Below, piece by piece: positions 7,419 through 14,952 of a stretch of 64,000 nucleotides of DNA. The DNA is from CAVRTM01 sp963724015. GTDB lineage: Bacteria > Actinomycetota > Actinomycetes > Actinomycetales > Dermatophilaceae. The stretch's first letter is position 1. The number at the start of each line of letters is the position of its first letter. Position numbers and translations under genes: made by a program. Location of the stretch: the NCBI GenBank assembly GCA_963724015.1, contig CAVRTM010000009.1, positions 24,175-88,174 on the forward strand, written 5' to 3'. The notes beneath the pieces are model-generated. The model was not told where the DNA came from. It did not search any database and saw nothing but the letters and a program-made list of their open reading frames with translations.

Positions 7419-8450
7419 TCAGGTCGAGGTGAGGATGGCGCGGCCGCCGGGCACCCTCGCGTGGTCGAGGTCGTCCAGCGCCGTGAGGGCGTCGGTGAGC
7501 GGGTAGGTCTTGGTGGACAGCCGCACCTTGCCCTGGGCCGTGAGCGCCATCAGCTCGGCCAGGTCGTTGTAGGAGCCGACGAGGTTGCCGACGATGCTGA
7601 TCTCCCGGCTGATGAGGTCGATGGTGGGGACGTCGACGTGCCCGCCGTAGCCGATGACGTAGTAGGACCCGGCCTCGCGGGTCATCGCCACCCCGGCCGC
7701 CTCCGTGCCGTGCTCGCCGACGAAGTCGAAGACGACGTGCCCTCCCAGGCCCCCGGTCAGGTCCATCACCTCGGCCAAGGAGTCTTCGCCGGCCAGTACG
7801 GTGTGGTGCGCCCCGAGGTCCGCCGCCTTGGCCAGCGCCTCCTCGGACTGGTCGACGACGATGACCTCGGCCGGTGTGATCGCCAGGAGGGTCTGCAGCC
7901 CGATGTGCCCGAGGCCGCCGGCGCCGATCATCACGACGCGGGTGCCGGCGTACAGCAGGGGAACTGCCTTGCGCACCGCGTGGTAGGCCGTGAGGCCGGC
8001 GTCGGCCAGGGCGGCGACATCAGCCGGTGCCAGGCCCTCCTCCAGCTTCACGACGGACCGGACGCCGGTGCGCATGAACTCGGCCATCCCTCCGTCGCGA
8101 CTGAGACCCGGGAACTCCGAGGCGACACAGTGCACGTCGTCACCGGCACGGCACGCGCGGCACAGGCCGCACGTCACCAGCGGGTGCAGGATGACCTTGT
8201 CCCCGACGGCCACCGTGCCGACGGCATCGCCCACGGCGGCGACCGTGCCGGCGTTCTCGTGGCCGATGATGTAGGGCAGCTCCGGATCCTGCCGGCCGGC
8301 CCACTGGCCCTCGATGATGTGCAGGTCGGTGCGGCACACGCCGGCCGCGTCGACGTGCACCAGGACGTCGAGCGGGCCCTCGATGGTGGGCTCGGGCACG
8401 TCATCGAGGCTGGGCGGCTTGCCGTAGTCGTGGACACGAACTGCCTTCAC
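7419..8450 (-). CDS. Zinc-dependent alcohol dehydrogenase (propanol-preferring type)
   Basis: A 343-residue MDR enzyme that oxidises alcohols with NAD(P). Catalytic-zinc ligands sit in VCRTDLH and GHENAG, the structural-zinc cluster is CGLCRACRAGDDVHC, and the Rossmann motif is IGAGGLGHIGLQ. GTG at 8450 is preferred because a GAGG motif lies 8 bases upstream; a GTG nine bases earlier is also open. The gene is followed by a hairpin and then by an IclR regulator. A 21-bp perfect palindrome lies about 75 bases upstream and could be its operator. It is only distantly similar to the paralogous pair at 3449 and 27147. A role in short-chain alcohol or hydroxyacid metabolism is inferred. Confidence 0.88.
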   Translation of the reverse strand: MKAVRVHDYGKPPSLDDVPEPTIEGPLDVLVHVDAAGVCRTDLHIIEGQWAGRQDPELPYIIGHENAGTVAAVGDAVGTVAVGDKVILHPLVTCGLCRACRAGDDVHCVASEFPGLSRDGGMAEFMRTGVRSVVKLEEGLAPADVAALADAGLTAYHAVRKAVPLLYAGTRVVMIGAGGLGHIGLQTLLAITPAEVIVVDQSEEALAKAADLGAHHTVLAGEDSLAEVMDLTGGLGGHVVFDFVGEHGTEAAGVAMTREAGSYYVIGYGGHVDVPTIDLISREISIVGNLVGSYNDLAELMALTAQGKVRLSTKTYPLTDALTALDDLDHARVPGGRAILTST

Positions 8451-8519
8451 GGGAATCACCTCATGGGGCGCCGGGGTGGGGACCTCGCGACCCTGACCCG
8501 GCGAGCCGAGCCGGCGAAA

Positions 8520-8734
8520 GGCCGGTTATCGCCATGCGATAACCCCGATCCGGCTCCGCAGGGTCGGGACGAGTCGCGGGCACCGACTGCATGCCCACGG
8601 CTTCTGCGCAACCCCCAGAGGGGGTGATTCTGCGGTCGCGTTCCGGGGACTTGTCGGTGCGGGCTCCCGCCCCGACGCTGGGGTGGCAACCATCGGGGGC
8701 CGGCTGCGTGCCGGCGTTGGGGGAGGAACAACCA
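8520..8734 (+). promoter_or_regulatory. Long structured leader of the secreted SNase-fold gene; possible riboswitch
   Basis: About 200 bases precede the start at 8735 and hold several potential stems: CGACCCTG (8489-8496) against CAGGGTCG, and CCCCC/GGGGG around AGA followed by GGGTGATTC. Farther on come CCCGCCCCGACGCT and GGTGGCAACC. The GGGTGATTC block and the CCGAC-GCT block recall ydaO-class riboswitches, but the fit is incomplete. A structured 5' UTR is likely; its class is a guess. Confidence 0.3.
8524..8544. promoter_or_regulatory. Perfect palindrome, candidate operator
   Basis: Arms GGTTATCG (8524-8531) and CGATAACC (8537-8544) are exact complements around CCATG. The site lies in the divergent region between the alcohol dehydrogenase (minus) and the SNase-fold gene (plus), where a dimeric regulator could control either gene. 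It also coincides with the 5' side of the possible RNA leader described next. Confidence 0.5.
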
Positions 8735-9229
8735 ATGAGCAGAAAAAGCTTTGTCGTGGCCGCAGCCGGTGCAGCGCTTGCCGTCCCGCTCGTCGCGGCC
8801 ACACCCGCGTCCGCGGCCGAGGCCTCATCGAGCGTGCGGGCCCGCTCCTACTCGGGCACCGTCTCCAGCGTCATCGACGGCGACTCGATCCGCGTCCGGA
8901 TCAACGGACGGTCGCGCGAGGTCCGCCTGATCGGCGTGGCGGCCTCAAGCGGACGCACCTGTTACGCCTCGCAGGCCACGAAGTACGTCAAGTCCAGGCT
9001 CAGCGGACGGTGGGTCACGCTGCGGACCGACACCAAGCACGACGAGAGCGACCGCAGCAGGCTGTTCGCCTACGTCTACGTCCAGGGCAGCCTGTTCAAC
9101 ATCAAGGAGATCCGGGGCGGCTACGCCAAGGAGCGGTCGTACGGTCCCACCTACCGGCTGCGCTCGGACTTCAAGGCCGCGGAGCGCACGGCGAAGGCCC
9201 ACCACGCGGGTCTGTGGGGTCACTGCTGA
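8735..9229 (+). CDS. Secreted SNase-fold protein lacking the usual catalytic acids
   Basis: A 164-residue exported protein. ATG at 8735 follows GGGGGAGGAAC. A Sec signal peptide covers about residues 1-28 (SFVVAAAGAALAVPLVAATPASA). The rest has the staphylococcal-nuclease OB-fold pattern: VIDGDSIRV, then VRLIG, then RLFAYVYV. In active SNases the VRLIG strand is followed by an Asp and a Glu (typically VRLIGxDxPE). Here the segment reads VRLIGVAASSGRTC, so both acidic positions are missing although the two arginine positions appear to be kept. Cysteines in RTCYA and at the very C-terminus could form a disulfide. It may be a binding protein rather than a nuclease. Its long leader suggests post-transcriptional control. 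Confidence 0.75.
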   Translation: MSRKSFVVAAAGAALAVPLVAATPASAAEASSSVRARSYSGTVSSVIDGDSIRVRINGRSREVRLIGVAASSGRTCYASQATKYVKSRLSGRWVTLRTDTKHDESDRSRLFAYVYVQGSLFNIKEIRGGYAKERSYGPTYRLRSDFKAAERTAKAHHAGLWGHC

Positions 9230-9244
9230 CGGCAGTCCGGGCGG

Positions 9245-12118
9245 TCACCGGGTCGCGCGGGCCAGCAGCTCGGCGAGATGGACGCCACGGCGCTCGCCGA
9301 GCTGCTCGAGCTGGGTGCGGCACGAGAAGCCGTCGGCCAGCACGACGGCCTCGGTGGCGAGATTGGTCACCGCGGGCACCAGCTGCTGGCCGGCGATAGC
9401 CACCGAGACGTCGTGGTGACCGCGCTCCACGCCCCAGTTGCCGGCGAGACCGCAGCACCCGCCGAGCCTGGTGACGCTCGCGCCGGCGTCGGCCAGCAGC
9501 GCCGCGTCGGCGGACCACCCCAGAACCGAGTGGTGGTGGCAGTGCGGCTGCGCGACGACCTCCAGCCCGTCCAGGCGCGGTGGCACCCACCCGGGGGTGC
9601 CGGTCAGCAGCTCGGCCAGGGTGCGCGTGCCCTTCGCGACCCGGGCGGCGGCGGGGTCGTCGAGCAGCTCGGTCGCGTCGCCGCGCAGCACGGCCGTGCA
9701 GGACGGCTCCAGCCCGACGACCGGGATGCCCGCGTCGACCAGCGGGGCGAGGGTGCGCACCGTCCGGCCGAGGACGGCCCGCGCGGCGTCGAGCTGGCCG
9801 GTGGAGATCCACGTCAGCGCGCAGCACGCGGAGTCGGCCGGGACCTGCACGCGGTAGCCCGCGGCCTCCAGCACCCGCACGGCCGCCACCGCGACGTGCG
9901 GGGCGAAGTGGTCGGTGAACGAGTCCACCCAGAGCGCCACGGGTGTGCCGCCGGCCCCCGGCGGCTGCGTCCGCGCGGCCCACAGCTGCCCGAAGGTCCG
10001 GGGTGCGAACGCCGGCAGGGTCCGCCGCTGGTCCACGCCGGCCGACCAGCGGGCGAGGCGACCGCCGAGGCGTGAGGCCATCACGGCGTTGACGGCGCGC
10101 GGCGCCCGCGCGGCCAGGTCGGCCCAGCGTGGCAGCTGCCCGAGGGCGTAGTGCGACCGCGGCCGCAGCCGCCGGCGGTAGGTCTGGTGCAGCACCTCCG
10201 CCTTGTACGACGCCATGTCCACCCCCGTGGGGCAGTCGCGGGAGCATCCCTTGCACGACAGGCAGAGGTCGAGCGCCTGGTGCACCTCGGGGGAGCGCCA
10301 GTCGTGCACGGGACCGCCGGGGGCCAGCATCTCCTGCAGCACCCGCGCCCGGCCCCGGGTGGAGTCCTTCTCCTCCCGCGTCGCCGGATAGGACGGGCAC
10401 ATCACCCCGCCGGTGGCCGAGAGGTCGGCCCGGCACTTGCCCACCCCGGTGCAGCGGTGGACCGCCGCGGAGAAGTCGCCCCCGTCGTGCGCGTAGGCCA
10501 GGGCCAGGTCACGTCGGTACGGCGCGACGGCCGCGACCCGCACGTCCGCGTCCAGCGGGGCCGGACGCACGAGCACGCCGGGGTTGAGCAGGTCCGCGGG
10601 GTCGAACAGGCCCTTGACCCGTTCGAACAGCGCGACCGCGTCGGCGGAGTACATGGTGCCCAGCAGCTCGCTGCGGGCCCGGCCGTCGCCGTGCTCACCC
10701 GACAGGGACCCGCCGTAGCGGACCACCAGCCGGGCGGCGTCCTGGACGAAGGCGCGGTAGGCGGCGCGGCCGCCGTCGGTCGGCGAGGGCGCTGGTCGCT
10801 GGCCGAAGGGGAAGTCGATGCGGACGTGGACGCACCCGTCGCCGAAGTGCCCGTAAGGGACTCCCTGCAGGTGGTGCTGCCGGAGCAGGTCCTCGAACTC
10901 CCTGAGGTAGGAACCGAGCTGGTCGACCGGGACGGCCGCGTCCTCCCAGCCGGCGTGGGCGGGGCGGCCGTCGCTGGTGCGCGCCGCGAGGCCCGCGCCG
11001 TCCTCGCGGATGCGCCAGATGGCAGCGGCCTGGGCGGGGTCGGTCACGACCAGGTGGTCCAGCGCGCCGGAGTCGGTGACCACGCGCACGGCGCGGGCGG
11101 CAAGCTCGTCGGCGTCGTCGCCCACGAGCTCGACGACCAGCCAGCCCTCGCCACGCGGCAGGTCGGGGACGACCGCGGCGGGGACGTCACGCACGCGCTG
11201 GACGATGCGGGAGTCCAGCCCCTCGCAGGCGGTCGGCCGGTGCGGCAGGACGCCGGGTGTCGCGTCGGCGGCGTCGGCCATCGAGGGGTAGCCGAGCACG
11301 ACGAGACACCGCTGCGAGGGGTCGGTGACCAGGCGCACGGTGGCGCCCAGGACGAGGGCGAGCGTCCCCTCGCTGCCGACCAGCGCCCGGGCCACGTCGA
11401 AGCCGCGCTCGGGCAGCAGGTGCTCGAGGGAGTAGCCGGACACCTGGCGCCCGAACCGGCCGAGCTCGGTGCGGATCGTGCCGAGGTCGGCGTCGACGAG
11501 GCGACGCAGCCGGGCGAGCAGGACGTCTGCGTGCGCGGCGTCGGCCCGGCCCGCGGCGGGCCCGAGGCGCAGCCGGGAGCCGGAGCCGGTCACGACGTCC
11601 AACTCCACGACGTTGTCGGAGGTGCGGCCGTAGCCGAGTGCCCGGGACCCACACGCGTTGTTGCCGATCATCCCGCCGATGGTGCACCGGTTGGCGGTGC
11701 TCGGGTCGGGGCCGAACCGCAGGCCGTGCGGTCTGGCCCGCGCCTGCAGCGCCGCCTGGACGACGCCGGGGTCGACCACCGCCAGGCGGGCCTCGGGGTC
11801 GATGTCGCGCACGCGGTCCAGGTGGCGGCTGGTGTCGACGACGACCCCCGGGCCCACGGCGTTGCCGGCGATCGAGGTGCCGGCTCCCCGGGCGGTCAGC
11901 GGGACCCCGAGGCTCCGGCACACCTCGAGCGTCGCGACGATCTCGTCCGTGTGACGAGGTCGCACGACGGCGCGGGGCAGGACGCGGTAGAGCGAGCCGT
12001 CGGAGGAGTAGAGCGCCCGGGTGAGCCCGGAGTCGTCGACGTCCTCGACCCCGGCGCGGTGCAGGGCCTCGAGCAGCTCGGCGCCGGCCTCGGCCGGCCG
12101 GCGGGTGGTCCCGGTCAC
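9245..12118 (-). CDS. FAD/Fe-S oxidoreductase, D-2-hydroxyglutarate dehydrogenase (YdiJ)-like
   Basis: A 957-residue three-part enzyme. The N-terminal FAD-binding (PCMH) domain is marked by ARGAGTSIAGNAVG near residue 60 and IGGMIGNNACGSRALG near 150. An FAD-oxidase C-terminal domain follows, with YGHFGDGCVHVRID and SGEHGDGRARSE. Two ferredoxin-like clusters come next (CTGVGKCRA...CPSY and CLSCKGCSRDCP), then a CCG-type domain (PHCHHHS, LGGCCGLAG). This architecture matches E. coli YdiJ, a D-2-hydroxyglutarate dehydrogenase, and D-lactate dehydrogenases. The neighbouring transhydrogenase, which would make D-2-hydroxyglutarate, favours the first. It is the last gene of a four-gene operon; its start lies 10 bases after the preceding stop. 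Confidence 0.85.
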   Translation of the reverse strand: MTGTTRRPAEAGAELLEALHRAGVEDVDDSGLTRALYSSDGSLYRVLPRAVVRPRHTDEIVATLEVCRSLGVPLTARGAGTSIAGNAVGPGVVVDTSRHLDRVRDIDPEARLAVVDPGVVQAALQARARPHGLRFGPDPSTANRCTIGGMIGNNACGSRALGYGRTSDNVVELDVVTGSGSRLRLGPAAGRADAAHADVLLARLRRLVDADLGTIRTELGRFGRQVSGYSLEHLLPERGFDVARALVGSEGTLALVLGATVRLVTDPSQRCLVVLGYPSMADAADATPGVLPHRPTACEGLDSRIVQRVRDVPAAVVPDLPRGEGWLVVELVGDDADELAARAVRVVTDSGALDHLVVTDPAQAAAIWRIREDGAGLAARTSDGRPAHAGWEDAAVPVDQLGSYLREFEDLLRQHHLQGVPYGHFGDGCVHVRIDFPFGQRPAPSPTDGGRAAYRAFVQDAARLVVRYGGSLSGEHGDGRARSELLGTMYSADAVALFERVKGLFDPADLLNPGVLVRPAPLDADVRVAAVAPYRRDLALAYAHDGGDFSAAVHRCTGVGKCRADLSATGGVMCPSYPATREEKDSTRGRARVLQEMLAPGGPVHDWRSPEVHQALDLCLSCKGCSRDCPTGVDMASYKAEVLHQTYRRRLRPRSHYALGQLPRWADLAARAPRAVNAVMASRLGGRLARWSAGVDQRRTLPAFAPRTFGQLWAARTQPPGAGGTPVALWVDSFTDHFAPHVAVAAVRVLEAAGYRVQVPADSACCALTWISTGQLDAARAVLGRTVRTLAPLVDAGIPVVGLEPSCTAVLRGDATELLDDPAAARVAKGTRTLAELLTGTPGWVPPRLDGLEVVAQPHCHHHSVLGWSADAALLADAGASVTRLGGCCGLAGNWGVERGHHDVSVAIAGQQLVPAVTNLATEAVVLADGFSCRTQLEQLGERRGVHLAELLARATR

Positions 12119-12128
12119 TCAGCCGACT

Positions 12129-12614
12129 CTAGGCGGCTGCTCCGCGCCCGTCGCGTCCGGAGGGCTGTGCGGGTGCGGGTGCGCAGGTCCGTGCCCGTGC
12201 GCGTGTCCGGCCGTGGCCGTGGCCATGCGGTCCGGGGTGCGACGTGCCGGCACCGGTGTCGGCGGGGACGGGGTCGCCACGGCGCAGCGGTGCTCCCTCG
12301 AAGCGGCCCTCGTGGGCGACCACCGGTCGCCGGTCACCGGCCTCCTCGGGGTGGCGCTGCTCGAACGCCTGCCGCTGCTCCGCGGTGCGCCGCAGGGAGG
12401 TGACGTAGTCGCGGTCCCCGGCATACGTGCCCTTCCAGGTCTGGGGCATCAGCTCCGGAGCCGGTGGTGTCGCGGCGCGGCCGCCGATGCCGAAGCGGGA
12501 GGGGACCTTGCTGGTCGCGTCCCCGCACGTCGGGCACGGCGGCAGCGCGGCCGTGAAGGACTGGATCACCTCGGCCCTGTGGCCGTCCGCGCAGCGCAGG
12601 TCGTAGATGGGCAT
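12129..12614 (-). CDS. FmdB-like zinc-ribbon protein with His-rich tail
   Basis: A 161-residue protein beginning MPIYDLRCADGH, with a second metal pair CPTC near residue 28. This is the short N-terminal zinc ribbon of the FmdB family, some members of which are linked to amidase operons as putative regulators. The first ribbon half is C-x3-H rather than the usual CxxC. The C-terminal third is low-complexity, rich in His, Gly, Arg and Pro (HPGPHGHGHG), and may bind metal. It sits 7 bases after the transhydrogenase stop and 10 bases before the dehydrogenase start, so it belongs to this operon. Its role is unknown. Confidence 0.7.
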   Translation of the reverse strand: MPIYDLRCADGHRAEVIQSFTAALPPCPTCGDATSKVPSRFGIGGRAATPPAPELMPQTWKGTYAGDRDYVTSLRRTAEQRQAFEQRHPEEAGDRRPVVAHEGRFEGAPLRRGDPVPADTGAGTSHPGPHGHGHGRTRARARTCAPAPAQPSGRDGRGAAA

Positions 12615-12621
12615 CGCCGGC

Positions 12622-13920
12622 TCACCAGAGGCTGAGCGAGCGGCGGTAGATGCCGGCGATGTCGTCCTCGGTCACGGGCTTGGGAGCCGTGGCCAGCAGC
12701 CGCTGCTGCTTCATCGTGCCCTCGACCAGGTCGGGGATGTCGCCCTCGTCGTAGCCGACCGCGCCGATACCGTCGGGGATGTCGATGTCACGCATGAGGG
12801 CGATCAGGACCGACGGCAGGAGCTCGGAGGGGTCGCCGGTCGACTCGGCCCCCGGTGAGAGCAGCTGCGCCGCGCGCTGGTGCCGCTCCGGGGAGGCGTC
12901 GAAGGTGAACCGGAACGCCTCCGGCGCGGTCAGCGCGACGGACATGCCGTGCGGCACCATCGGCTCGTCCGCGGGGTAGTCCTTGGGGTGGAAGTCCTTG
13001 ACCCGTCCGGCGATCGGGTAGGCGTTGGCGTGCGGGATGTGCACGCCGGCGTTGCCGAAGCCCATGCCGGCGAACGTGGCGGCCATGGCCATCTGCAACC
13101 GCGCCTCCTCGTCATCGCCGTGGTGCACGGCCCGGCGGAAGGACTCGGCGAGCAGGCTCAGCGCCTTCTCGGACCACATGTCCGCGATCGGGTTGGAGCC
13201 GCAGTACGGCACCCGCTGCTCGGGCCGCTTGCGCTCGTACGTCGTGTAGGGGCGCGCGGTGTAGCTCTCGAGCGCGTGGCACAGGATGTCCATGCCCGCC
13301 GCGGCGGTGACCCCCGCCGGCTGTGTCAGGGTCAGCGAGGGGTCGATGACGGCGAGCACGGGGCGCAGCCGGACGTGGCTGATGCCGGTCTTCACCTTCT
13401 GGGCGAGCACGTCCATCACGCAGATCGTGGTGCTCTCGGACCCGGTGCCCGTGGTGGTGGGGACGGCCACCAGCGGTTTCAGCGGGTTGACCGGTGCCCG
13501 GCCCCCGCCGACCGGCACGTTGATGTAGTCCATCAGCTCGCCGGGGTTGGTCGTCAGCAGGTTGATCGCCTTGGCGGTGTCGATGCTCGAGCCGCCGCCC
13601 ACGGCCACGAAGGCGTCCCACGGCCCGGAGTCGCGGGCGAAGTCGATGGCGCGCTGCAGGCTCTCGTCGGTGGGCTCCACGTGGCTGCCGGCGAACACCT
13701 GTGCCTCGATGCCGAACGAGCCCATCTGGTCGGCGACCCGCTGCGGGTGCCCGGTCGCCGACACGCCGGGGTCGGTGACGACGAGCACCCGCTTGGCGCC
13801 GGTGAGGCTGAGGTCGTAGCCGATCTCGTCGGCGGCGCCGGGACCGAACTTCAGCTGGGGGGCGCCATACGTGAAGACGCTCTCGGGGTCGGCGGGCTGG
13901 TAGCTGGCGGGCGTGGTCAT
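12622..13920 (-). CDS. Hydroxyacid-oxoacid transhydrogenase (iron-containing alcohol dehydrogenase)
   Basis: A 432-residue group III iron-dependent dehydrogenase closely patterned on eukaryotic HOT (ADHFE1). HOT transfers hydride from 4-hydroxybutyrate to 2-oxoglutarate, giving succinic semialdehyde and D-2-hydroxyglutarate. Diagnostic segments are VAVGGGSSIDTAKA near residue 107, PTTTGTGSE, the metal-binding DILCHALESYTARPY, the HOT-like CGSNPIADMWS, GFGNAGVHIPHANAYPI, VPHGMSVALTAPEAF, and the C-terminal GAVGYDEGDIPDLVEGT. The long insert between CHALES and GSNPI is typical of HOT and absent from ordinary Fe-ADHs. It is second in the operon, 37 bases after the lactonase-like gene. Assignment to the HOT subfamily is strong by pattern; activity is inferred. 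Confidence 0.85.
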   Translation of the reverse strand: MTTPASYQPADPESVFTYGAPQLKFGPGAADEIGYDLSLTGAKRVLVVTDPGVSATGHPQRVADQMGSFGIEAQVFAGSHVEPTDESLQRAIDFARDSGPWDAFVAVGGGSSIDTAKAINLLTTNPGELMDYINVPVGGGRAPVNPLKPLVAVPTTTGTGSESTTICVMDVLAQKVKTGISHVRLRPVLAVIDPSLTLTQPAGVTAAAGMDILCHALESYTARPYTTYERKRPEQRVPYCGSNPIADMWSEKALSLLAESFRRAVHHGDDEEARLQMAMAATFAGMGFGNAGVHIPHANAYPIAGRVKDFHPKDYPADEPMVPHGMSVALTAPEAFRFTFDASPERHQRAAQLLSPGAESTGDPSELLPSVLIALMRDIDIPDGIGAVGYDEGDIPDLVEGTMKQQRLLATAPKPVTEDDIAGIYRRSLSLW

Positions 13921-13957
13921 CGCCCCTCCTTCGTGGTGGCGGGCGGGCAGGGGAACC

Positions 13958-14770
13958 TCAGGTGTAGGAGCCCTCCGGCGCGAGGCGCAGGCTGCGCAGC
14001 TGCGCGGCGTCGTGGCCGAAGACCACGGTCGCGTCGGTCTTCTCGGCGATGCCGCGGATCTTCTCGACCGAGGAGTACCACGCGCCGAGGTCGTTGACGA
14101 TGGCTGCCGGGGTGGCGGGGGGGCCGTAGGAGTCGCCCATGTAGATCGCGTCGGAGGTGAAGATCATGGTGCCGGAGTCGGCCAGCTCGACCTGCATGGA
14201 CATCGTCCCCGGCGTGTGCCCCGGCGCCTCGAGCAGCGTGACGCCGGGCAGGAACTCGGCGTCACCGGACACCGTCTCGAAGTCCAGGCCCTCGTAGTCG
14301 GCCTTGAGGTGGGCACCGTTGAAGACCCCGTCGTAGCCGAAGGCGAACTCCTTCTCCTTGTCGTTGCAGACCAGCCGCGCGCCGGTCTTGTCGAACATGC
14401 GGATGTTGCCGGCGTGGTCGAAGTGCAGGTGGGACAGGACGACGTAGTCGAGCTGGTCGGGCGAGACCCCCAGCTGGCCGAGCCGGGCGTCGAGGTACTG
14501 CTCGTCGCTGACCTGGTCGTAGGGAAAGAACTCCTGCAGCCCGGTGGGGACCCAGCGGGTCTCCCAGTCACGCGGGCAGCTGGTGTCCCACAGCATGGTG
14601 CCCTCGTCGGTCTCGACGAGCACGGCGTGCGTGGTGCAGGGGTACCACTCCACCGGCCTGTCGCGCTCGGACCGGGGCCGGATCGACCGCCCGGGCTTGA
14701 GCAGCAACCACGTGAGGTCGCAGCTCATCGCGCCGCAGTCGAGCACATGGACCTTCTTCGCCACTGCCAT
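13958..14770 (-). CDS. Metallo-beta-lactamase-fold lactonase (AttM/BlcC-like)
   Basis: A 270-residue MBL-fold hydrolase with the two-zinc motif HLHFDHAG near residue 114, a later His in LEAPGHTPGT, an Asp in FTSDAIYMG, and a terminal His in VVFGHDAAQ. The overall pattern resembles Agrobacterium AttM/BlcC and AHL lactonases. These hydrolyse gamma-butyrolactone or N-acyl-homoserine lactones to the open hydroxyacid. The match includes the opening VHVLDCGAM, the SDAIYMGDSYGPPA region and the C-terminal FGHD. It is the first gene of the operon with HOT and the D-2-hydroxyglutarate dehydrogenase-like enzyme, so a gamma-butyrolactone substrate giving 4-hydroxybutyrate is the favoured reading. Quorum-signal hydrolysis remains possible. 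Confidence 0.8.
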   Translation of the reverse strand: MAVAKKVHVLDCGAMSCDLTWLLLKPGRSIRPRSERDRPVEWYPCTTHAVLVETDEGTMLWDTSCPRDWETRWVPTGLQEFFPYDQVSDEQYLDARLGQLGVSPDQLDYVVLSHLHFDHAGNIRMFDKTGARLVCNDKEKEFAFGYDGVFNGAHLKADYEGLDFETVSGDAEFLPGVTLLEAPGHTPGTMSMQVELADSGTMIFTSDAIYMGDSYGPPATPAAIVNDLGAWYSSVEKIRGIAEKTDATVVFGHDAAQLRSLRLAPEGSYT

Positions 14771-14903
14771 GGGACCCCCGTCGCCTGCCTCGGACTCCGT
14801 TGTCCCGGCCGACTCTGGCAGGCCGTCCCCGGCTGGTCAATGGGTCCGCGGCGTCGCCCCCCCAGACGTGCCGGGCCGGCCGGCGTGGGCTGCGGGCGTG
14901 GGT

Positions 14904-14932
14904 TAGGTTGCGCCCTGGGGTCGTCCGACCCC
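14904..14932 (+). promoter_or_regulatory. Promoter-proximal palindrome upstream of the alpha/beta hydrolase
   Basis: TAGGTT at about 14904 resembles an actinobacterial -10 box. Just downstream is a perfect palindrome with arms GGGGTCG (14917-14923) and CGACCCC (14926-14932) and a 2-base centre, placed where a repressor would block transcription start. The next start codon is at 14953. The region also contains the promoter of the divergent lactonase operon. Confidence 0.4.
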
Positions 14933-14952
14933 GGCAGCGCGGGGAGGTCTTG

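Noticed and set aside
12129..12614. His-rich tail of the FmdB-like protein as a nickel chaperone
   Set aside because: Only a low-complexity His/Gly stretch; no nickel enzyme gene nearby supports it.
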